Below, one piece after another: positions 36,222 through 44,633 of a stretch of DNA of 64,000 bases (position 1 is its first letter; the number at the start of each line of letters is the position of its first letter). A program made the translations under genes and the position numbers. The notes beneath the pieces are model-generated. The model was not told the origin of the DNA and did no database searches. It saw only the letters and a program-made list of their open reading frames with translations. Source of the DNA: Oleispirillum sp963678075 (GTDB taxonomy: Bacteria; Pseudomonadota; Alphaproteobacteria; Rhodospirillales; Rhodospirillaceae); assembly GCA_963678075.2 (NCBI GenBank), contig CAXXPK010000003.1, forward strand, positions 372,001-436,000. The letters are read 5' to 3'.

Positions 36222-37933
36222 TAGGGGGCCTTCAACAACAGATATCCACTGATGTTGTTGAGGCGGGCGGGATCGTTGGGGGAGGGCCGATCCCGGCTGA
36301 TCTGCGTGATGACCAAGCGTGCGCGCGCCGCGTTGTCGCCGGTTGCGTCGATGACGATCGGATTGCCCTTGTCCGGCGGCAGGTGCGCCAGAAGGGGGGA
36401 CATCTCGAAGCTTAGACTGCGTTTGTCGGGCGTCGTCAGCACGATCACGTCGTCGGGAGAGACACTGACTCCGATGGCCGCGTTGGGGCTGGCTTTGCGG
36501 TTATAGAAATCGATCTGGAACATGCGATCGTATCCGGTCACCGGGATCATCGGGTGCCACGCGCTTTTCCAGGCGGGTAAGGTCAGGATCGGAGACGTGG
36601 ATCGGGTGGAAGGGTTCAATCCCCATGCCGCAGCGATATCCCCGCTGCGTTGATGGGAAGAAGGGCGGCCTGGGTCCTGCGGCGGCAGTTTCGCGCCGGC
36701 GATCAGGTCTTCGTGCTTGCGGCTGACCAGATAGCGGACCGCGCTGTTGATGCTCTTGGCGTCCTCGGGCGAAGCCGGTTGCAGTCCGTGCGAGGCGTCG
36801 GGGTCAGACCATGTCGCGCGTTGCAACAGTTCGGTCAGGCGGTGGGCTTGGCTCCGCAGGGAAAGTTCGCAGGCTCCCCACGGACCGAAAGAGCAGAGCA
36901 AACCGATGACCGTAAGGGTCGCCATGACTTGGCCGGGGCGCGGCACGGCGCGGCGTAGAACCTGAAACGCCGGCAGAAGAATCCCTAAAATGGCCGCCGC
37001 CAGAAGAAGGTAGCGTTTCTCGGTCAGGCCATAGGCGTCGATGCGGGCCCAGGCCGCGATCGCCATGCCGATGCCGGGGACGATCAACAGGGGCAGGAAG
37101 GCGCGGCGCAACAGGCGGCGGATCGGGCCTTCGTCGTCCAGCATCATGGCGCTCGTCCAGGCCATGCCGCCCAGTACGAAGAAGGCCCCGCCCGTCATGC
37201 CGATGACGCCTTTCGGCAATTCGCCCGAGAGGGCCCGGCTGAGGACATGGACGTGCAGAATAGCGGCGAAGGCCAAGGTCAGCGGCGCGAACAGCCAATC
37301 GATCATCCCCCGGATCCACCTTGGCGCCGGGGCCGAGGTGGCGCCCAACGGCCACAGGGCCAGGATGCATCCCGGCGACAGCAGGGTGGCCCCCAGTTTC
37401 CACAGGCGTTCCAGGACCTCACGGGCCAGATGGGTGCCGAACAGGGCGTCGATCGTCCAGACCAGGATCGAGACGCCGATGCAGATGATCAGGACGGCGA
37501 GGTTGGAGAGCAGGACCGATGCCGCCACGCCTCGCAACCATGCGGCCCCATCGCCTCGCGGCGAGGAAACTTCGGGAATGGCCAGTAGGGCGCAGTTCGC
37601 GGCGAACAAGAACAGAAGCGTGGGGATGGCGGGCGCTTCCAGAATCCCCAGCGCCACGCCGCCGACCGCCGCCAGCCAAGGCAGCGACAGGCGAAGGGCG
37701 ATCGGAACGCGGGGACGGGCTTCGGCCAACAGAACCGGCAGAACCGACAGCGGGATGGCGCAGGTCAATCCCAAAAGCCACAAATCCAAACGCGCCCAGG
37801 GCAGATCGACCTCTCCGATTTGCACCAGGACGGTCAGGGCCAGAATGACCGCCAGCGTCGCGGGGAAGCGCCGGGCAGCCGCAATGGCCTTGGCCGAGAT
37901 CGAAAACCATGAAGGAAGCCTTGGCAAGGACAT
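36221..37933 (-). CDS. DUF4153 membrane protein, stop codon supplied by IS copy B
   Basis: 570 aa beginning MSLPRLPSWFSISAKAIAAA. About 11-12 hydrophobic segments lie in the first 370 residues (VILALTVLVQIG, LWLLGLTCAIPLSVLPVLLA, GMTGGAFFVLGGMAWTSAMM), followed by a soluble C-terminal half ending DPARLNNISGYLLLKAP. This layout fits DUF4153 proteins, whose function is not known. The TAG stop is formed at the IS copy B junction (target TA plus the first G of the IS), so a few native C-terminal residues may be missing. The frame is open further upstream, but that extension only mirrors the divergent LysR gene. Confidence 0.7.
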   Translation of the reverse strand: MSLPRLPSWFSISAKAIAAARRFPATLAVILALTVLVQIGEVDLPWARLDLWLLGLTCAIPLSVLPVLLAEARPRVPIALRLSLPWLAAVGGVALGILEAPAIPTLLFLFAANCALLAIPEVSSPRGDGAAWLRGVAASVLLSNLAVLIICIGVSILVWTIDALFGTHLAREVLERLWKLGATLLSPGCILALWPLGATSAPAPRWIRGMIDWLFAPLTLAFAAILHVHVLSRALSGELPKGVIGMTGGAFFVLGGMAWTSAMMLDDEGPIRRLLRRAFLPLLIVPGIGMAIAAWARIDAYGLTEKRYLLLAAAILGILLPAFQVLRRAVPRPGQVMATLTVIGLLCSFGPWGACELSLRSQAHRLTELLQRATWSDPDASHGLQPASPEDAKSINSAVRYLVSRKHEDLIAGAKLPPQDPGRPSSHQRSGDIAAAWGLNPSTRSTSPILTLPAWKSAWHPMIPVTGYDRMFQIDFYNRKASPNAAIGVSVSPDDVIVLTTPDKRSLSFEMSPLLAHLPPDKGNPIVIDATGDNAARARLVITQISRDRPSPNDPARLNNISGYLLLKAP

Positions 37934-37938
37934 GATGC

Positions 37939-38917
37939 TTGAAATTGCTCCGTGATGCGGGGCCGGAGTCCGATCTTTCCCCGCGTTGCTTGGCATGCCG
38001 TGGATCGGTGAGGGGGGAGAATACGCCGTGCGCGGATCGCTGCCAAGCGTTGGAAACGCGGTCTTCCAATGGCGGCTTTCGCCTGGCAGCGGACCGCATG
38101 AACACCACGCAGCCGGCGGTCTCAGCCCGTATCCGCGCGCTTGAGGACGAATTGGGGGTGCGTCTGTTCGAACGCAGCGCGCGCCGTGGCGCTGACCGCA
38201 AAGGGGCGCGATCTGGTGCCCTATGCCGAACGTATTCTCAGGCTCAAGGGCGAGATGGTGGCCAGGATCGGCGACCCCGCCGTGGTGCAGGGAAGGGTCA
38301 TTCTGGGTGTGGTCGAGACCATTGCCCATACGTGGCTGCCGCGATTGATCGAGCGTCTGGCTCAAACCTATCCGTCGCTGTCGTTGGAGCTGGACATCGA
38401 CATCACGGCCAATCTGCTGCGTCGCTTGACCGCGCGGGATATCGATATTGCCTTTCTGATGGGGCCGGTCGCCAACCCGGACATCGAAAACCTGCCGATG
38501 GGAACCTATCCCCTGGTCTGGCTGGGCAGTCCCCGCCTGGGTCTGCATGCCCGTCTTTTGGGGATGGACGATCTGCGGCGGGTGCCGATCATCACCTTTC
38601 CCCGGTCGTCGCGTCCGCATGTGGATTTGGAAGCGTTGTTTCAGGGCGGCGAGGTTCGCCCGCCCATTCACAACAGCTCTTCCCTGGCCACCATCGTCCG
38701 CATGGCGGTGGACGGCATCGGCATCTGTACTCTCCCGCAAGAGATCGTGCAGGGTGAACTGGACGCGGGCCGTTTGGCGCTGCTGCGGGTCGCGGTGGAA
38801 TTGCCCGCCTTGACCTTTACCACCTCGTTCCCGCATGCGTCCGACACGTCGCTGTCGCGCGCGGTTTCGGATCTGGCGTTTCGCACAGCAAATGAGCACC
38901 CCACGGCCACGGCCTAA
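37939..38917 (+). pseudogene. LysR-family regulator, frameshifted near the end of the DNA-binding domain
   Basis: The helix-turn-helix region FRLAADRMNTTQPAVSARIR and ALEDELGVRLFERS is clear in one frame. Near 38180 homology passes to another frame, AVALTAKGRDLVPYAERILR, and continues through a full effector domain to TANEHPTATA. One slip thus separates the DNA-binding and effector domains. The 5' limit is uncertain because the usual N-terminal Leu-rich start is not recognisable. Position upstream of the hydro-lyase / TRAP / amidase genes suggests it controlled that cluster. Confidence 0.65.
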
Positions 38918-39021
38918 TCCATAGGCAATATTGATGGGTAACCATCAGGATTCGCGTTTGGACGTGATCCATCTCTTTTGTCACCATGGAACCCGCTTGG
39001 CAATCAGATGGGGGATATGCG

Positions 39022-39861
39022 ATGACATCCAGCGATTCTTCCCGTTACCGATCGATGTCGGCGGGTCAGGTTCGCGCCTTGATTCGCTCCGGTGCCATCG
39101 ACGAACCCACGGCGGGCATGGCGGATGGTTTCGTGCAGGCCAATTTGGCCATTCTTCCCCAGGCGGTTTCCGGCGAATTCCTGGAATTCTGTTTGGCCAA
39201 CCCAAAGCCCTGTCCGCTTTTGGGCGTGACCAAACCAGGGGCCACGGCCCTCGCCTCGGTGGCGGCCGATCTTGACATCCGCACCGACGTTTGCGGCTAC
39301 AAGGTCTTTCGCGACGGGGTTTGCGTCGATCGGGTTACGGATTTGAAGGCCTTGTGGCGTGACGATCTGGTGACCTTTGTCCTGGGATGTTCGTTTTTCT
39401 TCGAATATGCGTTGCTCCACGCCGGTCTTTCGGTGCGCCATATTGACTGTGGCTGCAAAGTGCCGATGTTCAAGACCTCGGTCGCGACAGCGCCGCGAGG
39501 TCGGTTCTCCGGTCCGACGGTGATGACGATGCGGCCGTTTTCGCCCGCCGACGCGATCTAAGCCATGTGTTTGTCGGCTCGTCTGTCGTTGGCCCATGGT
39601 GCGCCGTTGCACTTCGGCGATCCGGCGGCGATTGGCATTGCCGACCTGAACGCCCCCGATTATGGCGACGCGGTGCCGGTCCATGCGGGCGAGGTTCCGG
39701 TGTTTTGGGCCTGCGGCGTGACGCCGCAAGCGGTGCTGGAGGAAGCCCGGCTGCCTTTCGCGATCACCCATGACCCGGGGTACATGCTGATTACGGATAT
39801 CCGGAATGCCGAGATCCATGATCTGGGCGGATTGGTGACGGACGCTTCGGTTTTGCAGTGA
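39022..39861 (+). pseudogene. DUF1445 putative hydro-lyase with an in-frame TAA
   Basis: Two segments in the same frame. 39022-39561 contains IRSGAIDEPTAGMADGFVQA, FFFEYALLHAGL and SGPTVMTMRPFSPADAI. 39562-39861 contains LAHGAPLHFGDPAAIGIADL and VPVFWACGVTPQAVLEEARL, ending DASVLQ. Together they match the DUF1445 (YcsI-like / D-glutamate cyclase-type) family over about 280 codons. The single TAA at 39559-39561 falls where relatives read DAIRA or DAIKA, so a point nonsense mutation explains it. Start at 39022 follows GGGGGAT. Confidence 0.7.
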
Positions 39862-39884
39862 ACGACAAAAATCAGGAGGCTCTC

Positions 39885-40808
39885 ATGCGTGGTGTGAAGG
39901 TGGCGATGGCGGCGGCACTGGCCGCGGTGTTCGGATCGACGGCGGCGATGGCCGAAATGAAAGGGACGACGCTGAACTATGTCGGCAGTTGGAGCGGCTT
40001 GGTGCTGTACAAGCAGTTAGAGAAGCCGTTCTGGAGCGAGACCCTGCCCGCCGATTCCAAGGGGAAGATCAAGGTCGAGGTTTCGACCTTCGACCGGATG
40101 GGACTGAAGGGGGCCGAGGTCTACCGCATTCTGGCGAAGAACGTTTTCGACATTGGCGCGACAGTCGCCGACTACACGGTCCAGGACGCGCCGGAGCTTG
40201 AAGGCCTGGACATTCCGATGCTCGCGATGAGCGCGAAGGCCGCCGAACTGGCGGAATTGGGCGTCGCGCCGCCGTCTTCGGTGCCGCTGTACTATCGGGT
40301 GTCGGTGGATCGTCTGAGCACGGCGTCCCACTTCCAGGTGTTGGGCGGCGACGGCTCCGGCGAAGCCGAGGCGGTGATCCTGGGTGCGGCCGGGCGGTTG
40401 TGGGTCGGGGTTGGTTCGGATCACACCGACCGCAAGGTGGAGTCCTGTTCCGTCGCGGTGTCGAAAGAACTTTGCCCCAAGCCGATCAGCCGCATGGTCT
40501 GGGCCTTTGACGAAGTCGCCCCGCACTGGGACGACCTGATCCTAAGGTCCTTCGCCACGATCGATGGCGCGCGCGTCCTGTATCAAGAGGGCAAGGTGGC
40601 CAGTTTGCTGCCGCCACGGCAGTTGATCGACGGTTGGGTGGCCAAGCATGGCGGCTTTGGCGACGGGCAGGCGATGTTCTGCGGGACCTTGCCCGCGATG
40701 GGCGGCATCCGCCCCTCGGCTCGGTTCGAGATCGAGCTGGAGGACCCGGTTCTTAAGCGTCGCTTGAACCATGTCTACGAGGTCGAAGTCCAGCCCGTGG
40801 TGTCTTGA
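39885..40808 (+). CDS. Chimera: TRAP substrate-binding protein (DctP) N-terminus fused to DUF2848 C-terminus
   Basis: 307 aa after a perfect AGGAGG. Residues 1-25 are a signal peptide (VAMAAALAAVFGSTAAMA). Up to about residue 115 the sequence is DctP-like: GTTLNYVGSWSGLVLYKQLE, GLKGAEVYRILAKNVFDIGA, LEGLDIPMLA. From about residue 118 (ELAELGVAPPSSVPLYYRVS) it is a DUF2848 protein with WVGVGSDHTDRKVESCSVAV and KELCPKPISRMVW. In related clusters dctP, dctQ, dctM and a DUF2848 gene are separate and in this order. An in-frame deletion of the rest of dctP, both permease genes and the DUF2848 start fits. The product would be exported yet carry a normally cytosolic domain. Confidence 0.75.
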   Translation: MRGVKVAMAAALAAVFGSTAAMAEMKGTTLNYVGSWSGLVLYKQLEKPFWSETLPADSKGKIKVEVSTFDRMGLKGAEVYRILAKNVFDIGATVADYTVQDAPELEGLDIPMLAMSAKAAELAELGVAPPSSVPLYYRVSVDRLSTASHFQVLGGDGSGEAEAVILGAAGRLWVGVGSDHTDRKVESCSVAVSKELCPKPISRMVWAFDEVAPHWDDLILRSFATIDGARVLYQEGKVASLLPPRQLIDGWVAKHGGFGDGQAMFCGTLPAMGGIRPSARFEIELEDPVLKRRLNHVYEVEVQPVVS

Positions 40809-40823
40809 CCGGAGATTCGCATC

Positions 40824-42182
40824 ATGTTTACCGATTTGCGCGCATTCGTTCAGTTGCGCCGTGACGTTGCCGAAGGCGTGACCGGCGGCGAGGCCCTGAC
40901 CGTCGAGGCCCTGGATCGGGCCGCAACGGAGCAGGGGCGAGCCGTGTTTACCGAGGTCTTTGCCGAAGGCGCGCTGGCCGAGGCGCGCGCCGCCGATCTG
41001 CGCCGTGCCGCCGGGGTGCCGTTGGCTGGTCTGCCGATTTCGATCAAGGACCTGTTCGACGTCGCGGGCTTTCGCACGCGTGCCGGGTCAAAGGTGCTGG
41101 CCGATGCGCCGCCTGCGGTGACCGACGCGCCAACCGTGGCGCGCTTGCGCGCGGCGGGCGCGGTGATCGTCGGCCATACCAACATGACCGAGTTCGCGTT
41201 TTCCGGTCTGGGCGTCAATCCCCATTTCGGTACGCCGGGAAATCCCTGGGATCGGGATCGTATCCCCGGCGGGTCGTCCTCCGGCGCGGCGGCATCGGTG
41301 GCCGATGGCATGGCGGCGGCGGCGGTTGGCACCGATACCGGCGGTTCGGTGTGCATTCCGGCCGCGTTTTGCGGTTTGGCCGGGGTCAAACCGACGCAGG
41401 CGCGATCGGATTTAAGGGGAACTGTGCCGTTGTCGCAAAGTCTTGACTCGGTCGGGGCGATCGCGCGGGCGATTGCCGATTGCGCGGTGCTGGATGCGAT
41501 TCTCAGCCGGGGTGAAGCGCCCCGGATCGTGCCCGCGCGGGTTGCCGGGTTGCGCTTCGCGGTGCCGCAAAGTTATGTTCTCGACGGTATCGATGTGGCG
41601 GTGGCAAAGGCCTTTGGGCGCGCCTTGACGGCGTTGTCGGCGGCGGGCGCGCGGATCGAGGAGGTGGGGTTCTCCCATCTGGAGGCTATCCCCGACCTTC
41701 TGGCGGGCGGCGGTTTGGTGGCGGCGGAAAGTTATGCCTGGCATCGGGCCACGCTGGCGGAACATCGCGATCTTTACGACCTGCGGGTGGCGGTGCGGAT
41801 CGAGCGCGGTGCCGCGTTGTCGGCGGCGGATTATCTGGACATGCAGGCCCTGCGCGCGGCCCGTATCGCCGAAATGGATGCCGCCATGGTGCCCTATGAC
41901 GCGATTCTGATGCCGACGGTTGCCTGTGTCGCGCCCAAGTTCTCGGAATTGGTCGAGGATGACGCGTACACCCGTATCAATTCCCTGGTTTTGCGCAACA
42001 CCACGGTCGGCAATCTGTTGAACCTGTGTGCGGCGACCTTGCCGTGTCATACCCCCGGCGATCTGCCGGTGGGGCTGTCGGTGGTGGGGCGCGGTGGGGA
42101 CGATCGCCGCCTTCTCGACATCGCGGCGGGAATGGAAGGGTCGTTCTGCAACGTCGGCTTGGGTCGCCCGGTGATGAGCTGA
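40824..42182 (+). CDS. Amidase (amidase-signature family)
   Basis: 452-aa amidohydrolase. The Ser-cisSer-Lys triad is visible: Lys75 in PISIKDLFDVAG, the Gly/Ser loop IPGGSSSGAAASVADG around residues 148-162, and the nucleophile Ser175 in GTDTGGSVCIPAAFCGLAG. Length is normal. In DUF1445 / TRAP / DUF2848 clusters such amidases belong to catabolism of an amide or ureide; the substrate is not known. It starts 16 bases after the chimera. Confidence 0.85.
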   Translation: MFTDLRAFVQLRRDVAEGVTGGEALTVEALDRAATEQGRAVFTEVFAEGALAEARAADLRRAAGVPLAGLPISIKDLFDVAGFRTRAGSKVLADAPPAVTDAPTVARLRAAGAVIVGHTNMTEFAFSGLGVNPHFGTPGNPWDRDRIPGGSSSGAAASVADGMAAAAVGTDTGGSVCIPAAFCGLAGVKPTQARSDLRGTVPLSQSLDSVGAIARAIADCAVLDAILSRGEAPRIVPARVAGLRFAVPQSYVLDGIDVAVAKAFGRALTALSAAGARIEEVGFSHLEAIPDLLAGGGLVAAESYAWHRATLAEHRDLYDLRVAVRIERGAALSAADYLDMQALRAARIAEMDAAMVPYDAILMPTVACVAPKFSELVEDDAYTRINSLVLRNTTVGNLLNLCAATLPCHTPGDLPVGLSVVGRGGDDRRLLDIAAGMEGSFCNVGLGRPVMS

Positions 42183-42188
42183 CGACGC

Positions 42189-42214
42189 GGGCGGCGGCGT
42201 GGTGGCCGCCGCCC
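42189..42214. terminator. Convergent hairpin between amidase and TonB receptor
   Basis: 10-bp GC stem GGGCGGCGGC / GCCGCCGCCC with loop GTGGTG, between two convergent genes. It lacks a long T run, so its strength is uncertain. Confidence 0.5.
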
Positions 42215-42221
42215 CGTTCGT

Positions 42222-44117
42222 TTAGAACTTGATGCGCATGCCGACGTATCCGGCGCGGCCGGTCTTGGCGTATTCGCCCTTGGTGTGCCACAGCTTGTCG
42301 GTGACGTTCTCGACGCGACCGTAGACGCTGCTCCAGTCGTTGATCGCATACGATGCGCCGAAGTCGATGACCGCGTAGCCGCCGGTGAAACTTTTGTTGG
42401 CGTAGGAGTCGTAGCTCCAGGTCGCCATGCGGCTGTGCACCCAGGTGTCGAGCCCGGCGATTTCCTCCGGGCTATAGGACACGCGCACATTGCCGACGTG
42501 GTGTGGGCGCACCGCCAGGACCATCCCGGTGGAATTGTCGCGGGCCTGTTGATAGGTGTGGCTGCCGCCGATCCCCCACTCCTTGCTGATTTCAAAAGAA
42601 GCCGAGTTTTCGACGCCGAAGGTCCGAGACGAGGCGACGTTGCGGTACTTCTTCGGCGTTGCCTCATAAATGATTTCGTTGGTCATTCGGGTGTTGAAGA
42701 AGGTGGTGTCGATGGTCAGCCGATCGTCCAGGAAGGACTGTTCGATGCCGACGTCATAGCCGCTCGATTCCTCGGGCTTCAGGGTGTCGCGCCCATAGGT
42801 CGGGTGATACAGCTCGTAAAGGCTGGGGGCGCGGAATCCGGTGCCATAGCTGGTGTGGAAACGGGTGCCGGTTTCTTTTAGAAGATAGGCAGCGGTGCTG
42901 CGATAGGTGGTGGTGTCGCCGAATTTCTCGTGGTCGTCCTGGCGGGCGCCAAGGGTCAGGGTCAGACTATCGTCGAGAAGATTGATCTGATAGTCGCCGA
43001 AGAAGCCGTCGTTGACGACGCTACGCGAGGAAACGCTTCCGGTGGTCATGTGCTCGCGTTCGTGGTCGGCCCCGAATACCAGGGTATGGTCGTCGATCGC
43101 TTTCAGCGTTCCCTGGTATTCGTATTTTGTCTTTTCTCCGTCGAAGAAGGGGTCTGCCGTCTTTCGCGTGTGGTCCTTGTAATAATCGCGCCGACTTTGC
43201 GATTGCGCCGCCGCGACGTGGTTGGAAAGAACGCCGCCGAACATGTCTGCGGTCGCGGATAGCGACCCCGATCGCTGGAACATGCGGTACTGTTCGATGC
43301 CGTCAACGGTGCCGCTGCCGTCGGTTTGGGTATCGGCGCGCAGGATGCGGCCGATACCTTCGATACTCAGGCGGTCAAGAACGCCGACGTCGGTCAGAGC
43401 GTCGGATCCGACCCGCAAGTCGGCGCCGCGATTCTTGTAACCGTCCTTTTCGTCGCCGGGCGTGGTGTTGGAAATGTCGAAGCCGTCGGTGAAGATGCTG
43501 CGCAGCGAACCGCTGTAATAGACCGGGCCGGATTCGCCCTGCACGTTGATGTCGCCCTTGCGGGTGTTGTAGGCGCCGTATTCCATCGAGGTGGTTCCGG
43601 TATAGGGTTTCTTACTGCCCCGCCCGGACTTGGTGGTGATGGAAATCACGCCGCCCATGGCGTCCGATCCGTAAAGGGTGCTCTGGTTGCCGCGCAGAAC
43701 CTCGATGCGCTCGATGTTGTCGGCTTGCATGTGGGTCAGGTCATAGCTGGTCTGGGAGCCGGAGGGATCGGCCACTTCGACGCCGTCGATCAGGACCAGG
43801 ATGTTCTTGTAGCCCATGCCGCGCATGTAAAGCCCGGACGACTTGCCCATGCCGCCGTTGGAGTAAAGGTTGATGCCGGGGGCGTCCTTGATCACGTCCA
43901 GCGCGGTGACCGCCTGTTTCTTTTCGATTTCCTCGGCGGCGATGATGGTGACCGAACTGCCGACGGTATCGATCGACGTTGCCGTGCGGTTGGCGGAAAT
44001 CACCATCTTGCCAAGATCTTGCGCATCCTCGGCAAAAGCCGGTGCGGCGGTGGCGGCGAGGCAGGCGATGGACAGGGCGGGCCAGGAGAGGCTGGCGCAA
44101 GGTGGCGTTCTTTTCAT
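42222..44117 (-). CDS. btuB: TonB-dependent receptor, vitamin B12 (BtuB) type
   Basis: 631-aa outer-membrane receptor. A signal peptide ends near AAPAFAED. The plug domain includes LGKMVISANRTATSIDTVGS, TALDVIKDAPGINLYSNGGM, VLIDGVEVADPSGSQ and IERIEVLRGNQSTLYGSDAM. A 22-strand barrel follows, ending in GRAGYVGMRIKF with the terminal Phe expected of outer-membrane proteins. A cobalamin riboswitch in the leader strongly supports corrinoid uptake and repression by adenosylcobalamin. Confidence 0.85.
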   Translation of the reverse strand: MKRTPPCASLSWPALSIACLAATAAPAFAEDAQDLGKMVISANRTATSIDTVGSSVTIIAAEEIEKKQAVTALDVIKDAPGINLYSNGGMGKSSGLYMRGMGYKNILVLIDGVEVADPSGSQTSYDLTHMQADNIERIEVLRGNQSTLYGSDAMGGVISITTKSGRGSKKPYTGTTSMEYGAYNTRKGDINVQGESGPVYYSGSLRSIFTDGFDISNTTPGDEKDGYKNRGADLRVGSDALTDVGVLDRLSIEGIGRILRADTQTDGSGTVDGIEQYRMFQRSGSLSATADMFGGVLSNHVAAAQSQSRRDYYKDHTRKTADPFFDGEKTKYEYQGTLKAIDDHTLVFGADHEREHMTTGSVSSRSVVNDGFFGDYQINLLDDSLTLTLGARQDDHEKFGDTTTYRSTAAYLLKETGTRFHTSYGTGFRAPSLYELYHPTYGRDTLKPEESSGYDVGIEQSFLDDRLTIDTTFFNTRMTNEIIYEATPKKYRNVASSRTFGVENSASFEISKEWGIGGSHTYQQARDNSTGMVLAVRPHHVGNVRVSYSPEEIAGLDTWVHSRMATWSYDSYANKSFTGGYAVIDFGASYAINDWSSVYGRVENVTDKLWHTKGEYAKTGRAGYVGMRIKF

Positions 44118-44190
44118 AAATATCCCCCATTATGCGGGCGCGGGACATCCGCGCGGCGATTAAACGGACCACAGAGGGGGATGGCCTCCC

Positions 44191-44217
44191 CGTTGCGGTG
44201 AACACGTCACCGCAACG
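44191..44217 (-). promoter_or_regulatory. Hairpin in the btuB leader, possible riboswitch expression platform
   Basis: Perfect 11-bp stem CGTTGCGGTGA / TCACCGCAACG with loop ACACG, between the cobalamin aptamer and the receptor start. There is no T run, so control of translation or an antiterminator role is more likely than simple termination. Confidence 0.5.
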
Positions 44218-44257
44218 GCATGGCCGTCTCCGAAAGCCTCCGCTCTCGGAAAAGCGA

Positions 44258-44460
44258 CGTCTGCTGGCAGGTCTCCTGGCTTCGCGGGTCGTCGCGCACG
44301 ATCGGCCTTCCCGGTTTCCCAGTGGCGTTTCGGATCGTGCGCTTGCCGTCTACAGTTGCGGAGGCAGCTCCGGCCTTGGCGCGATGTTTCCTTGGCGCCG
44401 CACCGGATTCCCTTTTCATCCTCAGGGCGTTGTAATGCCCCTTGGACACCAGCGTGAGGA
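44258..44460 (-). ncRNA. Cobalamin riboswitch
   Basis: On the minus strand the diagnostic elements occur in order: AAAGGGAATCCGGTGCGGCG, AGCTGCCTCCGCAACTGTAG, CCACTGGGAAACCGGGAAGG and the B12 box AGCCAGGAGACCTGCC (near 44262-44282). It precedes the TonB receptor, the classic target. The 5' boundary is approximate. Confidence 0.93.
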
Positions 44461-44578
44461 GGAGGTCTACGGGAGGAGGGAAAAGCGGTCAACAAAAAAC
44501 ATGATATAACGTAACTTTGTTGGCCGGTGTCGCGTCCCGGTCACATCGGTTGCGTTGGTTGTCGGGGAGAGCATGAAA

Positions 44579-44610
44579 AAAACCGCCGCGGGCTTGTCCG
44601 CGGCGGTTTT
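44579..44610. terminator. Terminator downstream of the CstA-type gene
   Basis: 13-bp stem AAAACCGCCGCGG / CCGCGGCGGTTTT with loop GCTTGT. A and T runs on both sides make it usable in either direction; it should end the minus-strand transporter transcript. Confidence 0.85.
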
Positions 44611-44633
44611 CCTGTCGTGTCCGAAGGATGGGA

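Noticed and set aside
37934..38899. Upstream extension of the DUF4153 frame on the minus strand
   Set aside because: It is antisense to the conserved LysR domains and has no protein-like features; open only because of GC bias.
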